Positions 21,223-30,430 of a stretch of DNA of 64,000 nt are shown one piece after another. The first letter of the stretch is position 1. Each line of letters begins with the position of its first letter. The position numbers were made by a program, and so were the translations under genes. Source of the stretch: an uncultured Clostridia bacterium (lineage in GTDB: Bacteria; Bacillota; Clostridia; Christensenellales; Aristaeellaceae); the NCBI GenBank assembly GCA_945948915.1, contig CAMFCQ010000004.1, positions 1 through 64,000 of the forward strand, read 5' to 3'. Below the pieces are notes generated by a model. It did not search any database. It was given only the letters and a program-made list of their open reading frames with translations, and had not been told where the DNA came from.

Positions 21223-22173
21223 GTGAAACCGGTTGTACTGGCGCTCGTTGGTCCCACGGGATCGGGCAAGACCAAGACGGCAATCCGTATCTGTCAGGCG
21301 CTTGACGCGGAAATCGTCTCCATGGATTCCATGCAGGTGTACCGGGGCATGGACATCGGCACTGCGAAGCCCACGAAGGAAGAACAATCCGCTGCGCTGC
21401 ATCATATGATCGACGTCGTGGAGCCGGATCAGATGTTCACGGTTTCGATGTACAGGGAGATGGCCTGCAAGGCGATTGACGATATCGTGGCGCGGGGAAA
21501 GGTGCCGCTGATGGTCGGCGGAACAGGTCTGTATCTTCAGGCGATCAGCTATGAGATGAGCTTGGGCGAAAACGGAGCGAACAATGCGCTGCGCGAATCG
21601 CTTCAGCGAATCGCCGGAGAAAAGGACGGACCGCAGCGGCTGCATGAGCGGCTTGCGCAGGTTGATCCGGCCAGCGCTGAAAAGCTGCATCCCAACGATA
21701 TACGCCGCGTGATCCGCGCGCTGGAGATCTACGAGACCTCGGGCAGGGCGAAGAGCGAGCAGGCGGATAAGCAGCACAAGGAAGGGCCGTATCATGTGCT
21801 GGTGTATGGGCTTTCGCTTCCGCGGGAGCAGATGTACGACAGAATCAACGCGCGCGTGGATGAGATGGTTAAAAGCGGTCTGATCGAAGAGGTCAAGGGG
21901 CTGCTTGAGCACGGCATTGAGCCAAAGCCGGAAGGCGGCGCGATGCAGGCGATCGGCTACAAGGAGATTGTCAGCGCGCTGCGCGGAGAAATGACGATGG
22001 AACGGGCGATTGACCTGATCAAGCAGGGATCGCGCCGATACGCCAAACGCCAATGGACGTGGTTTAGGCACGATCCGAGGACAAAGTGGTTTGATTGGAC
22101 GGCATACGAAAGTGAGTCCGCGCTGATTGACGATCTGCTTTGTCAGATCCGCGAGGATATTCGAAATCCATAG
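21223..22173 (+). CDS. miaA: tRNA dimethylallyltransferase
   Basis: VVLALVGPTGSGKTKTA, DSMQVYRGMDIGTAKPT, GGTGLYLQA; GTG start behind gggagg. Confidence 0.95.
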   Translation: MKPVVLALVGPTGSGKTKTAIRICQALDAEIVSMDSMQVYRGMDIGTAKPTKEEQSAALHHMIDVVEPDQMFTVSMYREMACKAIDDIVARGKVPLMVGGTGLYLQAISYEMSLGENGANNALRESLQRIAGEKDGPQRLHERLAQVDPASAEKLHPNDIRRVIRALEIYETSGRAKSEQADKQHKEGPYHVLVYGLSLPREQMYDRINARVDEMVKSGLIEEVKGLLEHGIEPKPEGGAMQAIGYKEIVSALRGEMTMERAIDLIKQGSRRYAKRQWTWFRHDPRTKWFDWTAYESESALIDDLLCQIREDIRNP

Positions 22174-22178
22174 AACAG

Positions 22179-22216
22179 ACCGGCGGTTTGCGCAATGTGG
22201 CAAACCGTCGGTTTTG
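22179..22216 (+). terminator. Rho-independent terminator of miaA
   Basis: ACCGGCGGTTTGC-GCAATGTG-GCAAACCGTCGGT followed by TTT. Confidence 0.7.
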
Positions 22217-22231
22217 CCTTGTCGGCACTGA

Positions 22232-22259
22232 ACATCTGTTTGTCAGGCGACATAGAATG
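22232..22259 (+). promoter_or_regulatory. Possible sigma-K-type promoter for the Cys-rich gene
   Basis: AC - 17 nt - CATAGAATG, compared with the B. subtilis sigma-K consensus AC-N16/17-CATANNNTA. Confidence 0.4.
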
Positions 22260-22300
22260 AACCGGACTCATGAATGATGAGGAAGGAAAGGAGGCTCAGC

Positions 22301-22864
22301 ATGCAGCATGGTTCGCTTCACGCAGGCTGCGGCTTTCGTCGGCAGCAGCCGGATGGGCACGGCTGCCGTAAGCCGTGCTGCGGATATATTCTCGAGGAGA
22401 TACACAGCCATCAGCAGGAGCGCTGCTGCTTTCGAGGTATGTTGGAAATCTGCGGGCTGCCGGCCCGTCTTGTTCTGCCGTTGACGCTGTGCAGTGTCGA
22501 TGTGGTGTGCATTTCCCCGCAATGCGCAGGGGACTGCCGTACATTTTGCTTAACGCTGCGCTGCGAAGTCGCTGACTGCCGTGGGTGCCGCGCGAATGGT
22601 GAAGCCTTTATGAGCGTCGCGCCTGGGCATGTGCCCGACTGCTGCGATGGAAACCTGCATCTGGGCGCGGAGATTGACGTGCAGGAGGCGCGATTCTGCG
22701 CGCCGTCAGGCTTTGCGGTGTGCGCAGATGTCTGTTTGACGATGGTGATCACCGGCGCCGGACGGATGCTCAGACAACAGCCCTGCGCGCCCAAATGCCT
22801 GTTCCCGCCGCTGTATCCTGCGCCTGCCTGTGCCGGAAGAGGAAAAAATACGGATTATTTCTGA
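22301..22864 (+). CDS. Cysteine-rich hypothetical protein (23 Cys in ~187 aa), candidate spore coat/exosporium component
   Basis: ATG preceded by AAAGGAGG at ideal spacing; CC doublets and repeated C-x(2-4)-C; no recognised domain. Confidence 0.6.
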   Translation: MQHGSLHAGCGFRRQQPDGHGCRKPCCGYILEEIHSHQQERCCFRGMLEICGLPARLVLPLTLCSVDVVCISPQCAGDCRTFCLTLRCEVADCRGCRANGEAFMSVAPGHVPDCCDGNLHLGAEIDVQEARFCAPSGFAVCADVCLTMVITGAGRMLRQQPCAPKCLFPPLYPAPACAGRGKNTDYF

Positions 22865-22892
22865 ATTCGGCGCTCGAAAATTCGCAAAAAGC

Positions 22893-22921
22893 TTGAAGAA
22901 AGGCAGAAAATAGGGTAGAAT
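22893..22921 (+). promoter_or_regulatory. Sigma-A promoter for xpt
   Basis: TTGAAG - 17 nt - TAGAAT. Confidence 0.6.
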
Positions 22922-22963
22922 ATAGATCAATTTATTCTCAAGAGGAAAGGGTCAGAAACAGCT

Positions 22964-23536
22964 ATGCAAAAGTTGAAGGATGCGATCCTTGAAAAGGGAA
23001 AAGCAATCAATCAGGATGTTCTGCTTGTCGATTCCTTTTTGAATCATCAGGTTGACGTGAAGCTGATGCAGCAGGTCGGCGAAGCGTTTGCGGAATACTT
23101 TAAGGACCGCGGCATTTCTCGCGTCATCACCATCGAAAGCTCCGGTATTGCGCCTGCATCGTTCACGGCGCTCGCCATGGGGCTTCCGCTTGTGATTATG
23201 AAAAAGCAGACCTCCAGGATTATGACGGGCGATATCCTGCAGACCACGGTTCGTTCCTTCACCAAGGGCACCAGCTATGAGCTGACGATCAAGCGCGAAT
23301 TCCTCGTTCCCGGTGAGAAGGTGCTTCTGATCGATGACTTCCTGGCCAGCGGCGAGGCGGCGTTTGGCATGCTGCGTCTGGCGAAGGAAGCGAACATCGA
23401 GGTGGCAGGCATCGGCATCGTCATCGAAAAGGCGTTTCAGGCGGGACATCAGCGCCTGATCGAAGAGGGCATCGACGTGTATTCGCTTGCCCGCGTCAAG
23501 TCCATGTCTGAGAATCACATTGAATTCGTCGATTGA
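22964..23536 (+). CDS. xpt: Xanthine phosphoribosyltransferase
   Basis: MQKLKDAILEKGKAINQDVLLVDSFLNHQVD, VLLIDDFLASGEA. Confidence 0.95.
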   Translation: MQKLKDAILEKGKAINQDVLLVDSFLNHQVDVKLMQQVGEAFAEYFKDRGISRVITIESSGIAPASFTALAMGLPLVIMKKQTSRIMTGDILQTTVRSFTKGTSYELTIKREFLVPGEKVLLIDDFLASGEAAFGMLRLAKEANIEVAGIGIVIEKAFQAGHQRLIEEGIDVYSLARVKSMSENHIEFVD

Positions 23537-23558
23537 TGTCAACAACCTGCACATATTC

Positions 23559-23591
23559 TGCGGTCGGCTTGAAACGCCGGCCGCACTTTTG
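23559..23591 (+). terminator. Rho-independent terminator of xpt
   Basis: TGCGGTCGGC-TTGAAAC-GCCGGCCGCA followed by CTTTTGT. Confidence 0.7.
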
Positions 23592-23723
23592 TCATTCGGA
23601 CGATTCCTCTATCCGTCGGCTTTGGATTCTCGTCGCTTTGACCAAATCTTTGTGAACGGGTGCAAAAACCAAGAGAATGTGATATAATAAAACCAAATGA
23701 AGAAAATTCCGGGGGAATGATTT

Positions 23724-24302
23724 GTGAATACGCAGAAGTGCCCGCTGATTCTGGCTTCCGGTTCGCCGCGGAGAAAAGAAATTCTTGACACCATGGGGCT
23801 TTCCTACTGTGTGGATGTGTCCGATGCGGACGAATCGTTTGTGGGGATGCCGGAAGCTATGGTGCTGGAGCTTTCCCGGCGCAAGGCGCAGGCGGTCGCA
23901 CCGAGGCACAGCGAGGCGCTCATTCTCGCCGCAGATACGCTCGTCTATGGCGACGAGGTGCTGGGCAAGCCGCACGATGCCGAAGAGGCCAGGCACATGC
24001 TGGCTGAGCTTTCCGGCAGATGGCACAGCGTATATACCGGCGTGACGATGATGGATACGCGCAGCGGCAGAACGATCAGCCGGGCAGACGTCACGCGTGT
24101 GCATTTTATCGAGATGACGCAGAATGATATCGATGCGTATGTGGCGACCGGCGAACCGCTTGACAAGGCCGGCGCGTACGCCATTCAGGGCCGCGGCGGT
24201 ATGTTTATCGACAGAATCGAAGGCTCGTATTCCAACGTCGTCGGTCTGCCCATGACGCTCGTGCGCAGCATGCTGCTCGAGCTTGATGAAGCGGCAGAGT
24301 AA
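23724..24302 (+). CDS. maf: Maf-like nucleoside triphosphate pyrophosphatase
   Basis: PLILASGSPRRKEIL, LILAADTLVYGDEVLGKP; GTG start; TATAAT at 23683. Confidence 0.94.
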   Translation: MNTQKCPLILASGSPRRKEILDTMGLSYCVDVSDADESFVGMPEAMVLELSRRKAQAVAPRHSEALILAADTLVYGDEVLGKPHDAEEARHMLAELSGRWHSVYTGVTMMDTRSGRTISRADVTRVHFIEMTQNDIDAYVATGEPLDKAGAYAIQGRGGMFIDRIEGSYSNVVGLPMTLVRSMLLELDEAAE

Positions 24303-24339
24303 GCGCAGATTGGATCATCAGTGATTTCAGGAGAACAGC

Positions 24340-25368
24340 ATGGCATTGTTTCAGCTTGTGACGCCGGATATCGCGGTGGATATCGGCACCAACAACACGC
24401 GGGTGTATGTCAAGGACAAGGGTATCGTGGTCAACGAGCCGTCCGTGGTCATCGTCCGCGGGGATAATTCAAAGAACATCATTGCCGTCGGCGACAGCGC
24501 GGAGGAATTGATCGGCCGCTCCGCCGGCAATGTTCGCATCGTGCATCCGCTGCGCGACGGCGTCATCGTCGATTATGAGATGGCGCAGGTCATGCTTCAC
24601 TATTTTGTGAGCAAGGCCATCGGCAACAGGCACTTCATGCGCCCGCGCATGGTGGTGACGATGCCCGGCGAGGTCAGCAAGGTGGAGCGCCGCGCGGTCA
24701 TCAACGCGATGGAGCGCATCGGCGCCCGGCAGATCTTTGTCGTGGAACAGGCGTTTGCCGCCGCGCTGGGCACCGGATTGCCGGTTTATGATCCGCAGGG
24801 CAGCTTTGTCGTGGACATCGGCGGCGGCACAACGGAGGTCGCGCTGGTGTCCATGGGCGGTATCGTTCTGTCCCATTCCGTCCGTGTAGCAGGCAACAAG
24901 ATTGACGATGCGATATCCGGCTATCTCAAAAAGCAGCACGCCATTCTGGTAACTGATCGCGTGGCCGAGCAGCTCAAGCTCGATCTGGCCGACGTCAGGA
25001 CAATCGAAAGCCCGGAGCACATCGCCGTGGTTCGCGGGCGCGACATTGCCACCGGCATGCCGCTGACGGTCGATGTCAACATGGCCAAGGTGAGCGAAGC
25101 GATTCGTGAGCCGCTCAAGGAGATCGTTGCGGCGATCAAGTGGGTGCTGGGGCGCATCCCGCCGGAATTTGCCGCGGATATCCTGCAGAACGGCATTTTT
25201 CTGACCGGCGGTTCCGCAGCGCTGCCCAACCTCGATTCCATGATTGCGTCGGAGTTTGGCGTTCCGGTTTCCGTGGCCAGGGACGCAGGCGAGTGCACGA
25301 CGCTCGGCGCTGGATATATGACGGATCACTTTGATATGCTCGGCGGCGCCGGAAAAGACAACGGTTGA
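24340..25368 (+). CDS. mreB: Rod shape-determining protein MreB
   Basis: DIAVDIGTNNTRVYVKDKGIVVNEPS, VVDIGGGTTEVALVSMGG, LTGGSAALPNLD. Confidence 0.97.
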   Translation: MALFQLVTPDIAVDIGTNNTRVYVKDKGIVVNEPSVVIVRGDNSKNIIAVGDSAEELIGRSAGNVRIVHPLRDGVIVDYEMAQVMLHYFVSKAIGNRHFMRPRMVVTMPGEVSKVERRAVINAMERIGARQIFVVEQAFAAALGTGLPVYDPQGSFVVDIGGGTTEVALVSMGGIVLSHSVRVAGNKIDDAISGYLKKQHAILVTDRVAEQLKLDLADVRTIESPEHIAVVRGRDIATGMPLTVDVNMAKVSEAIREPLKEIVAAIKWVLGRIPPEFAADILQNGIFLTGGSAALPNLDSMIASEFGVPVSVARDAGECTTLGAGYMTDHFDMLGGAGKDNG

Positions 25369-25390
25369 CTGCCTGAAGGAATGACAATCG

Positions 25391-26530
25391 ATGAAAAAGA
25401 AACATCCCTTTCTCTATATGGTTCTGCGCAGAGCCATTGTTCTGATTCTGCTTCTTTTGATGATCCTGACCGCATATCATCAGTCCTCCGGTCAGCTGGT
25501 TTCCCCGGAGGGATTGTTTGCCGGCATCATTACGCCGGTTCAGAGCGCTGTTTCCAAGGTGGAGCAGGTGTTTTCGGCATATCTGTATCGCGTGAAGCTG
25601 CGAAGCAACATCGAATATGAGTACAATCAGCTGAAGGCGCAGAATGATGAGCTGATCCTGAGAAGCCTTCTGTATGAGGAGCTGGAAGAGGAAAACGCTC
25701 AGCTGCGCGCGCTGCTGGGTGAATACGAGGAGCGCGCCGCCATGAATCCTGTTCTGGCCCGCGTGATTGCCAGCGAATCGGGCAATTATTTCTCCACCTT
25801 CACCATCAACAAGGGAAGGAAGGACGGCATCGACGGACAGATGGCAGTCATCACCTCGGAGGGCCTGGTCGGCTATGTCTACGAGGTGTTTGACTCCACA
25901 TCCAAGGTCATTACGATCATCGACGATCAGGCCAGCCTGGCGGCGCTGATTGAGAGCAGCCGCGACCAGGGCGCCATCAAGGGTACGCTCGGCAGCACCG
26001 GCGAGCCGCTCTGCCGCATGTATTACCTGTCTGCGGACAGCGTGCCGCGTCCCGGCGACCGGGTGATCACCTCCGGCGTCGGCGTGTCCTTCCCGAAGGG
26101 TCTGCTCATCGGCTATGTGCGCGAGAGCACGCGCGCCATTGAGGACAACAAGCATTACATCGTCGTTGAACCGGCGGCTGACTTTGAGCACATCGAGAAC
26201 GTGCTCGTGCTGCGCTACTATGCAGACGTGGAAGAGATGCCGGAGAACTACGACAACACGGAAATCATCATCGCGCCGGTGGCAACAGCAAGACCGCAGG
26301 CGGTAGTCGAGGAGGAAAAGCTTCTCGCGTCCACGCCGGTTCCGCTGCCGGATGCGCCGGGCAGGGTAACGCCCACGCCTGCTCCTGAAGTCGTTGACTT
26401 TGTCATCGATGAAGAGGCCATGGGCGATCTGGCGGATCAGTTTGTCGAGGCGACGCCCTCTCCGACACCTGCCCCGCTCATCGACGAGGACGAGATGTTT
26501 GATGACGATGAGTTCCCGGAGGACTGGTAA
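25391..26530 (+). CDS. mreC: Rod shape-determining protein MreC with acidic, Pro-rich C-terminal extension
   Basis: N-terminal TM, coiled coil, MreC beta domain (VITSGVGVSFPKGLLIGYV); position after mreB; long TPxP/acidic tail. Confidence 0.94.
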   Translation: MKKKHPFLYMVLRRAIVLILLLLMILTAYHQSSGQLVSPEGLFAGIITPVQSAVSKVEQVFSAYLYRVKLRSNIEYEYNQLKAQNDELILRSLLYEELEEENAQLRALLGEYEERAAMNPVLARVIASESGNYFSTFTINKGRKDGIDGQMAVITSEGLVGYVYEVFDSTSKVITIIDDQASLAALIESSRDQGAIKGTLGSTGEPLCRMYYLSADSVPRPGDRVITSGVGVSFPKGLLIGYVRESTRAIEDNKHYIVVEPAADFEHIENVLVLRYYADVEEMPENYDNTEIIIAPVATARPQAVVEEEKLLASTPVPLPDAPGRVTPTPAPEVVDFVIDEEAMGDLADQFVEATPSPTPAPLIDEDEMFDDDEFPEDW

Positions 26531-26545
26531 CGAAAGGCGAGGTGA

Positions 26546-27106
26546 ATGACGTTGTCAAGGATCCTCAAGCTATGCTTGATGGCGATCCTGGCCTGTGTGT
26601 GCCAGACGAATCTCTCACAGTACATCCGTATCGCAGGCGTTGCGCCGGACATGCTGATCGTCATTCTGGTGCTGATCACGTCTTATACGGGCGCGTACGG
26701 CGGTTTCTGCACGGGCTCGCTGACGGCGATGCTCTATGACGCGAGCGTCGGCTACGTTCTGGCGATCAATCTGGTGGCCTATACATTTATCGGATGGGCC
26801 GCGCCGATGATGCGCGGCTTTCTGGATACGAAGCTGAGGAAGCTGAAACACAAAAGCATTCTGGTCATGATGCTCATCTGCTTCTTTCTGACGCTGATGC
26901 GCGAGGTGCTCTATATCGGCTATCTGTTCCTGATCGGTTCCGAGCAGAGCATGATGACGCTGGTGCGCGCGCTGCTGTGCAGCGGATACAGTGCGCTGAT
27001 GATCCTGCCGGGTTCCTTCGTGACCGCAAAAATCATGCGCTGGCATTTGCCGAACAGACACAGAAGCACGGATCTGAATGAAGAATCTGACGTTACAGAA
27101 TCTTAA
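26546..27106 (+). CDS. mreD: Rod shape-determining protein MreD
   Basis: Polytopic membrane protein in mreBCD context. Confidence 0.85.
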   Translation: MTLSRILKLCLMAILACVCQTNLSQYIRIAGVAPDMLIVILVLITSYTGAYGGFCTGSLTAMLYDASVGYVLAINLVAYTFIGWAAPMMRGFLDTKLRKLKHKSILVMMLICFFLTLMREVLYIGYLFLIGSEQSMMTLVRALLCSGYSALMILPGSFVTAKIMRWHLPNRHRSTDLNEESDVTES

Positions 27107-27136
27107 GGCAAGAGGTTATCGGAGGTTTCGTTTTTC

Positions 27137-29677
27137 GTGAATACATATCTGAATCGCTATCGGTTTGTTGCGCTGGTGGTTGCGCTGCTCTTTGGCGTGC
27201 TCATCGCGCAGCTGTTCAATCTTCAGGTTGTCGGGTATGAGGACAACCTGGAGAAAGCCGAGAGCAAGAAGACAAAGGTCATCACGAGCCAGGGCTCGCG
27301 CGGCACCATCATGGATGTCAATTCCATGACGCTGGCCTACGATAAGCAGATCTACAACGTTCAGTTTTATCGCGATCCGAACTTTGTCTCCACTTCGACG
27401 GATGAGACGGGCAAAACCCTTTCTTCCAACCAGGTGTACACGAATTCGATCATCGACGTGATCGAGATCGTGGAGCGAAACGGCGGCAAGATGAACACCT
27501 CGTGCTCGCTCAAGCAGGACGAGATGACGGGCATGTGGGTCTTTACCTGGAACAACAACGACTATACCGCCTCCCAGCAGGCTGCCCGTGAGAGCATGTG
27601 GCGCAGCAATTTCTATGTGCAGAACGTCGAGCAGCAGAAGCTCTTTGAAACGCTGTGCAAGAAGTACAGGATCCCGGACAGCATGACGACGGAGCAGAAG
27701 ATTCAGGTGCTCGGCGTCTGGGAAACCATGCAGAACAATGCGTTTCTCTCGCAGCCGATCACCATTGCTTCCAACGTCAGCTGGGAGACGGTCATCGAGA
27801 TCGAAGCAAAGGCACTGACACTGGAAGGCATTACCGTCTCCGTCAGCAGCCAGCGCGTGTATCCGAACGGCACAATGGCCTGTCACGTCATCGGCTACAT
27901 CGGCAAAATTCAGAATTACGACACGTATTACGCCAATTACAAGGATAAGGGCTATGCGCTGTCGGATTTGATTGGTCTGGACGGCGTGGAAAAGACCATG
28001 GAGGAATGGCTGACGGCCTGCACAACGCAGCGCGTCGGCAAGCGCGTGGTGGAAATTGACCGTTATGGCGCGATCAGCCGGACGCTTTCCACGACGGAGG
28101 CGACCGACGGCAACAACATCAAGCTGACGATCGATTCCAACCTGCAGCGCGTGGCGGAGGAAGCGCTGGAAAACAACATCAACTACATCCGCGATGCGCA
28201 GGAGGTGCTCCTCAAGAGCGACTCCTGGCTGGATGAGAACAAGAAAGAGCTTCAGGGAACGACGCGTGACTTTGACTCCAATCCGATCTCTCTGGCGGAA
28301 AAGGGCGCGGTCGTTGTGGTCGATATGGAAGGGCGCGTACTGGCGCTGGCCAGCTATCCGCCATATGACCCCAATGCGTTCATCGTGGGCGGCGAAGCGG
28401 CCGCGAACATCCTGCTGGATTCCCGCAATCCACTGGTTAACTACGCCATTGGCTCCCGCGATACGCCGGGCTCCATTTTCAAGCTGGTGACGGCGACAGC
28501 CGGCCTGATCAACGGACAGCTGTCGATGACGGAGATGATCAGCGACGAAGGCAAGTTCAAGGTGTATGACAAGAGCAATCCGCCGCAGTGCTGGGTCAAC
28601 CAGAAGCGCTTGTATCTGCACGCCGATCAGACCGTCAGGGAGGCCATCACGCACTCGTGCAACTATTTCTTCTACACGGTCGGTTCCAGACTCTATGAGA
28701 ATACGGACGACCAGCTCTACAAAACAGCCGCGCTCTATGGCCTGACGACCAAGACGGGCATCGACCTGCCGGGCGAGCTGCAGGGCTATGTGGCCAGCCA
28801 GACAACGCTCTACGACAAGAACAAGGCAATCAGCGCGGCGGAGCAGGCTACCTGGCGGCCATCGATCGTGTTCAATCAGATCAAGCAGCACCTGATCGGT
28901 GTCGGCGAAGACTACAACATGACCTTCGAGGAAGAGAAGCTCAACAAGTGCGTTAAGCGCCTGATGGACATGGCGGTGGACTACAACCAGAGTGACTGGC
29001 TGCCCGAGATCCGTACGATCCTGATGGAGGAGCTGGACATGCCGCGCGAGATGGTCTACCTGCAGATCGTCGCCGGCGATACCTACATCAAGCTGAACGA
29101 AATCAAATGGGGCGGTTCGGAGGCGATCATGGCCGCGGTCGGCCAGTCGATCACCTCCGTCACGCCGGTTGCGCTGGCGCGCTACGTCGCAGCTGTTGCC
29201 AACGGCGGCTATGTCTACGACCTGCGCCTGATCGATTCGATCATTTCGCCGGACGGAGAAGTGCTCAGCCAGAGCACGCCGATCCTCGCCTCCCAAATCG
29301 AGGGAGACAATGTGGAGGAGTATCTAGCCTATATCCGCGAGGGCATGGCCGGCGTTGCGGAAGGCGACGGCACGGCAACGAGATTCTTCAGCTCCAGCGA
29401 ATACGCAGAAGTTCAGAAGTACATTGCCGCGAAAACAGGTACGGCTGAAAAAACCACGATCGACCTGGAAAACAACGCGTGGATGGTGGCCTTTGCGCCG
29501 TATGATCCCGACGATCCGGATATCGAACCGGAGATCGCCATCTGCGTGTATATCCCGCATGGATACAGCGGTTCCATGTGCTCGCTGACCGTGCGCGATA
29601 TCGTCAATTATCACCTTGAACACAGGCTGCTGGACAACGAGGACTTTATGGCGCCCTCCAACTCGCTGGCATACTGA
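27137..29677 (+). CDS. mrdA: Penicillin-binding protein 2 (class B transpeptidase)
   Basis: Active-site PGSIFK, SCN and KTG motifs; PBP dimerisation domain; GTG start; between mreD and rodA. Confidence 0.94.
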   Translation: MNTYLNRYRFVALVVALLFGVLIAQLFNLQVVGYEDNLEKAESKKTKVITSQGSRGTIMDVNSMTLAYDKQIYNVQFYRDPNFVSTSTDETGKTLSSNQVYTNSIIDVIEIVERNGGKMNTSCSLKQDEMTGMWVFTWNNNDYTASQQAARESMWRSNFYVQNVEQQKLFETLCKKYRIPDSMTTEQKIQVLGVWETMQNNAFLSQPITIASNVSWETVIEIEAKALTLEGITVSVSSQRVYPNGTMACHVIGYIGKIQNYDTYYANYKDKGYALSDLIGLDGVEKTMEEWLTACTTQRVGKRVVEIDRYGAISRTLSTTEATDGNNIKLTIDSNLQRVAEEALENNINYIRDAQEVLLKSDSWLDENKKELQGTTRDFDSNPISLAEKGAVVVVDMEGRVLALASYPPYDPNAFIVGGEAAANILLDSRNPLVNYAIGSRDTPGSIFKLVTATAGLINGQLSMTEMISDEGKFKVYDKSNPPQCWVNQKRLYLHADQTVREAITHSCNYFFYTVGSRLYENTDDQLYKTAALYGLTTKTGIDLPGELQGYVASQTTLYDKNKAISAAEQATWRPSIVFNQIKQHLIGVGEDYNMTFEEEKLNKCVKRLMDMAVDYNQSDWLPEIRTILMEELDMPREMVYLQIVAGDTYIKLNEIKWGGSEAIMAAVGQSITSVTPVALARYVAAVANGGYVYDLRLIDSIISPDGEVLSQSTPILASQIEGDNVEEYLAYIREGMAGVAEGDGTATRFFSSSEYAEVQKYIAAKTGTAEKTTIDLENNAWMVAFAPYDPDDPDIEPEIAICVYIPHGYSGSMCSLTVRDIVNYHLEHRLLDNEDFMAPSNSLAY

Positions 29678-29701
29678 CAATCTCAAACGGAGAGGATTAC
29701 G

Positions 29702-30418
29702 ATGGGAAAGATTTGGGCTGTGTGTTCCGGCAGCGGCGGCGTGGGCAAATCGATGATCGCGCTGTCGCTTGCAGCAGGCGCAGCCAAAGCGGGAAGGAAG
29801 GTCATTCTGCTGGATACCTCCGGCGCAGCTCGATGCTGCGACCTCATTTTAAGGCTTGAAAGCATCGTGACGCTGGACATGCTGGACGTGCTCCGCAATC
29901 AGGTGAGCATGGAATCTGCGCTGTATGCGGTTCCACAGTATCCGGGCCTGCATCTGGCCTGCGCTTCGCTCTATGACGATGTCGCCGTTTCGGAGCTGTC
30001 CGGCATGACGCTGTCGCTGAACGCGCTATGCGACGTCCTGGTGGTCGATCTGCCGACAGGCCAGGCAAGTCTGGGACGAGGCGTGATGCGCGCGGGGGAT
30101 GAACGGCTGCTGGTCACCCGCCCGGACGACGCATCCATTCGCGCTGCAGAGAGGATGATGATGTGCTGCACTGGCGAGCCTGCTGCGCTCAGCCTGGTGA
30201 TCAATCGCGCCAGCGCAGAGCGCGTCAGGAAGAAGACGCAGTATGCGCAGAGCACGGTCGAGAATCTGCTGGACCGCGCAGCGCTTGCCTGCATTCCTGA
30301 GGACCCGAGCATACCGGCGGGTGAGATGCGCGGCAGGGCTGCGATTGAATGCGACGGTCCGGCGTGGACAGCGCTGAGCGGCATGGTGAAGACGCTGCTG
30401 GCCGGCGCATCAACATAA
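29702..30418 (+). CDS. MinD/ParA-like P-loop ATPase (divergent)
   Basis: KIWAVCSGSGGVGKSMIALSLAAGAAKAGRKVILLD, VLVVDLPTG; located between PBP2 and rodA where clostridial minCDE often lies. Confidence 0.8.
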   Translation: MGKIWAVCSGSGGVGKSMIALSLAAGAAKAGRKVILLDTSGAARCCDLILRLESIVTLDMLDVLRNQVSMESALYAVPQYPGLHLACASLYDDVAVSELSGMTLSLNALCDVLVVDLPTGQASLGRGVMRAGDERLLVTRPDDASIRAAERMMMCCTGEPAALSLVINRASAERVRKKTQYAQSTVENLLDRAALACIPEDPSIPAGEMRGRAAIECDGPAWTALSGMVKTLLAGAST

Positions 30419-30430
30419 CGAGGAGATATC

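Noticed and set aside
22865-22963. Possible purine riboswitch upstream of xpt
   Set aside because: Leader between promoter and ATG is only about 35-40 nt and lacks the purine aptamer core.
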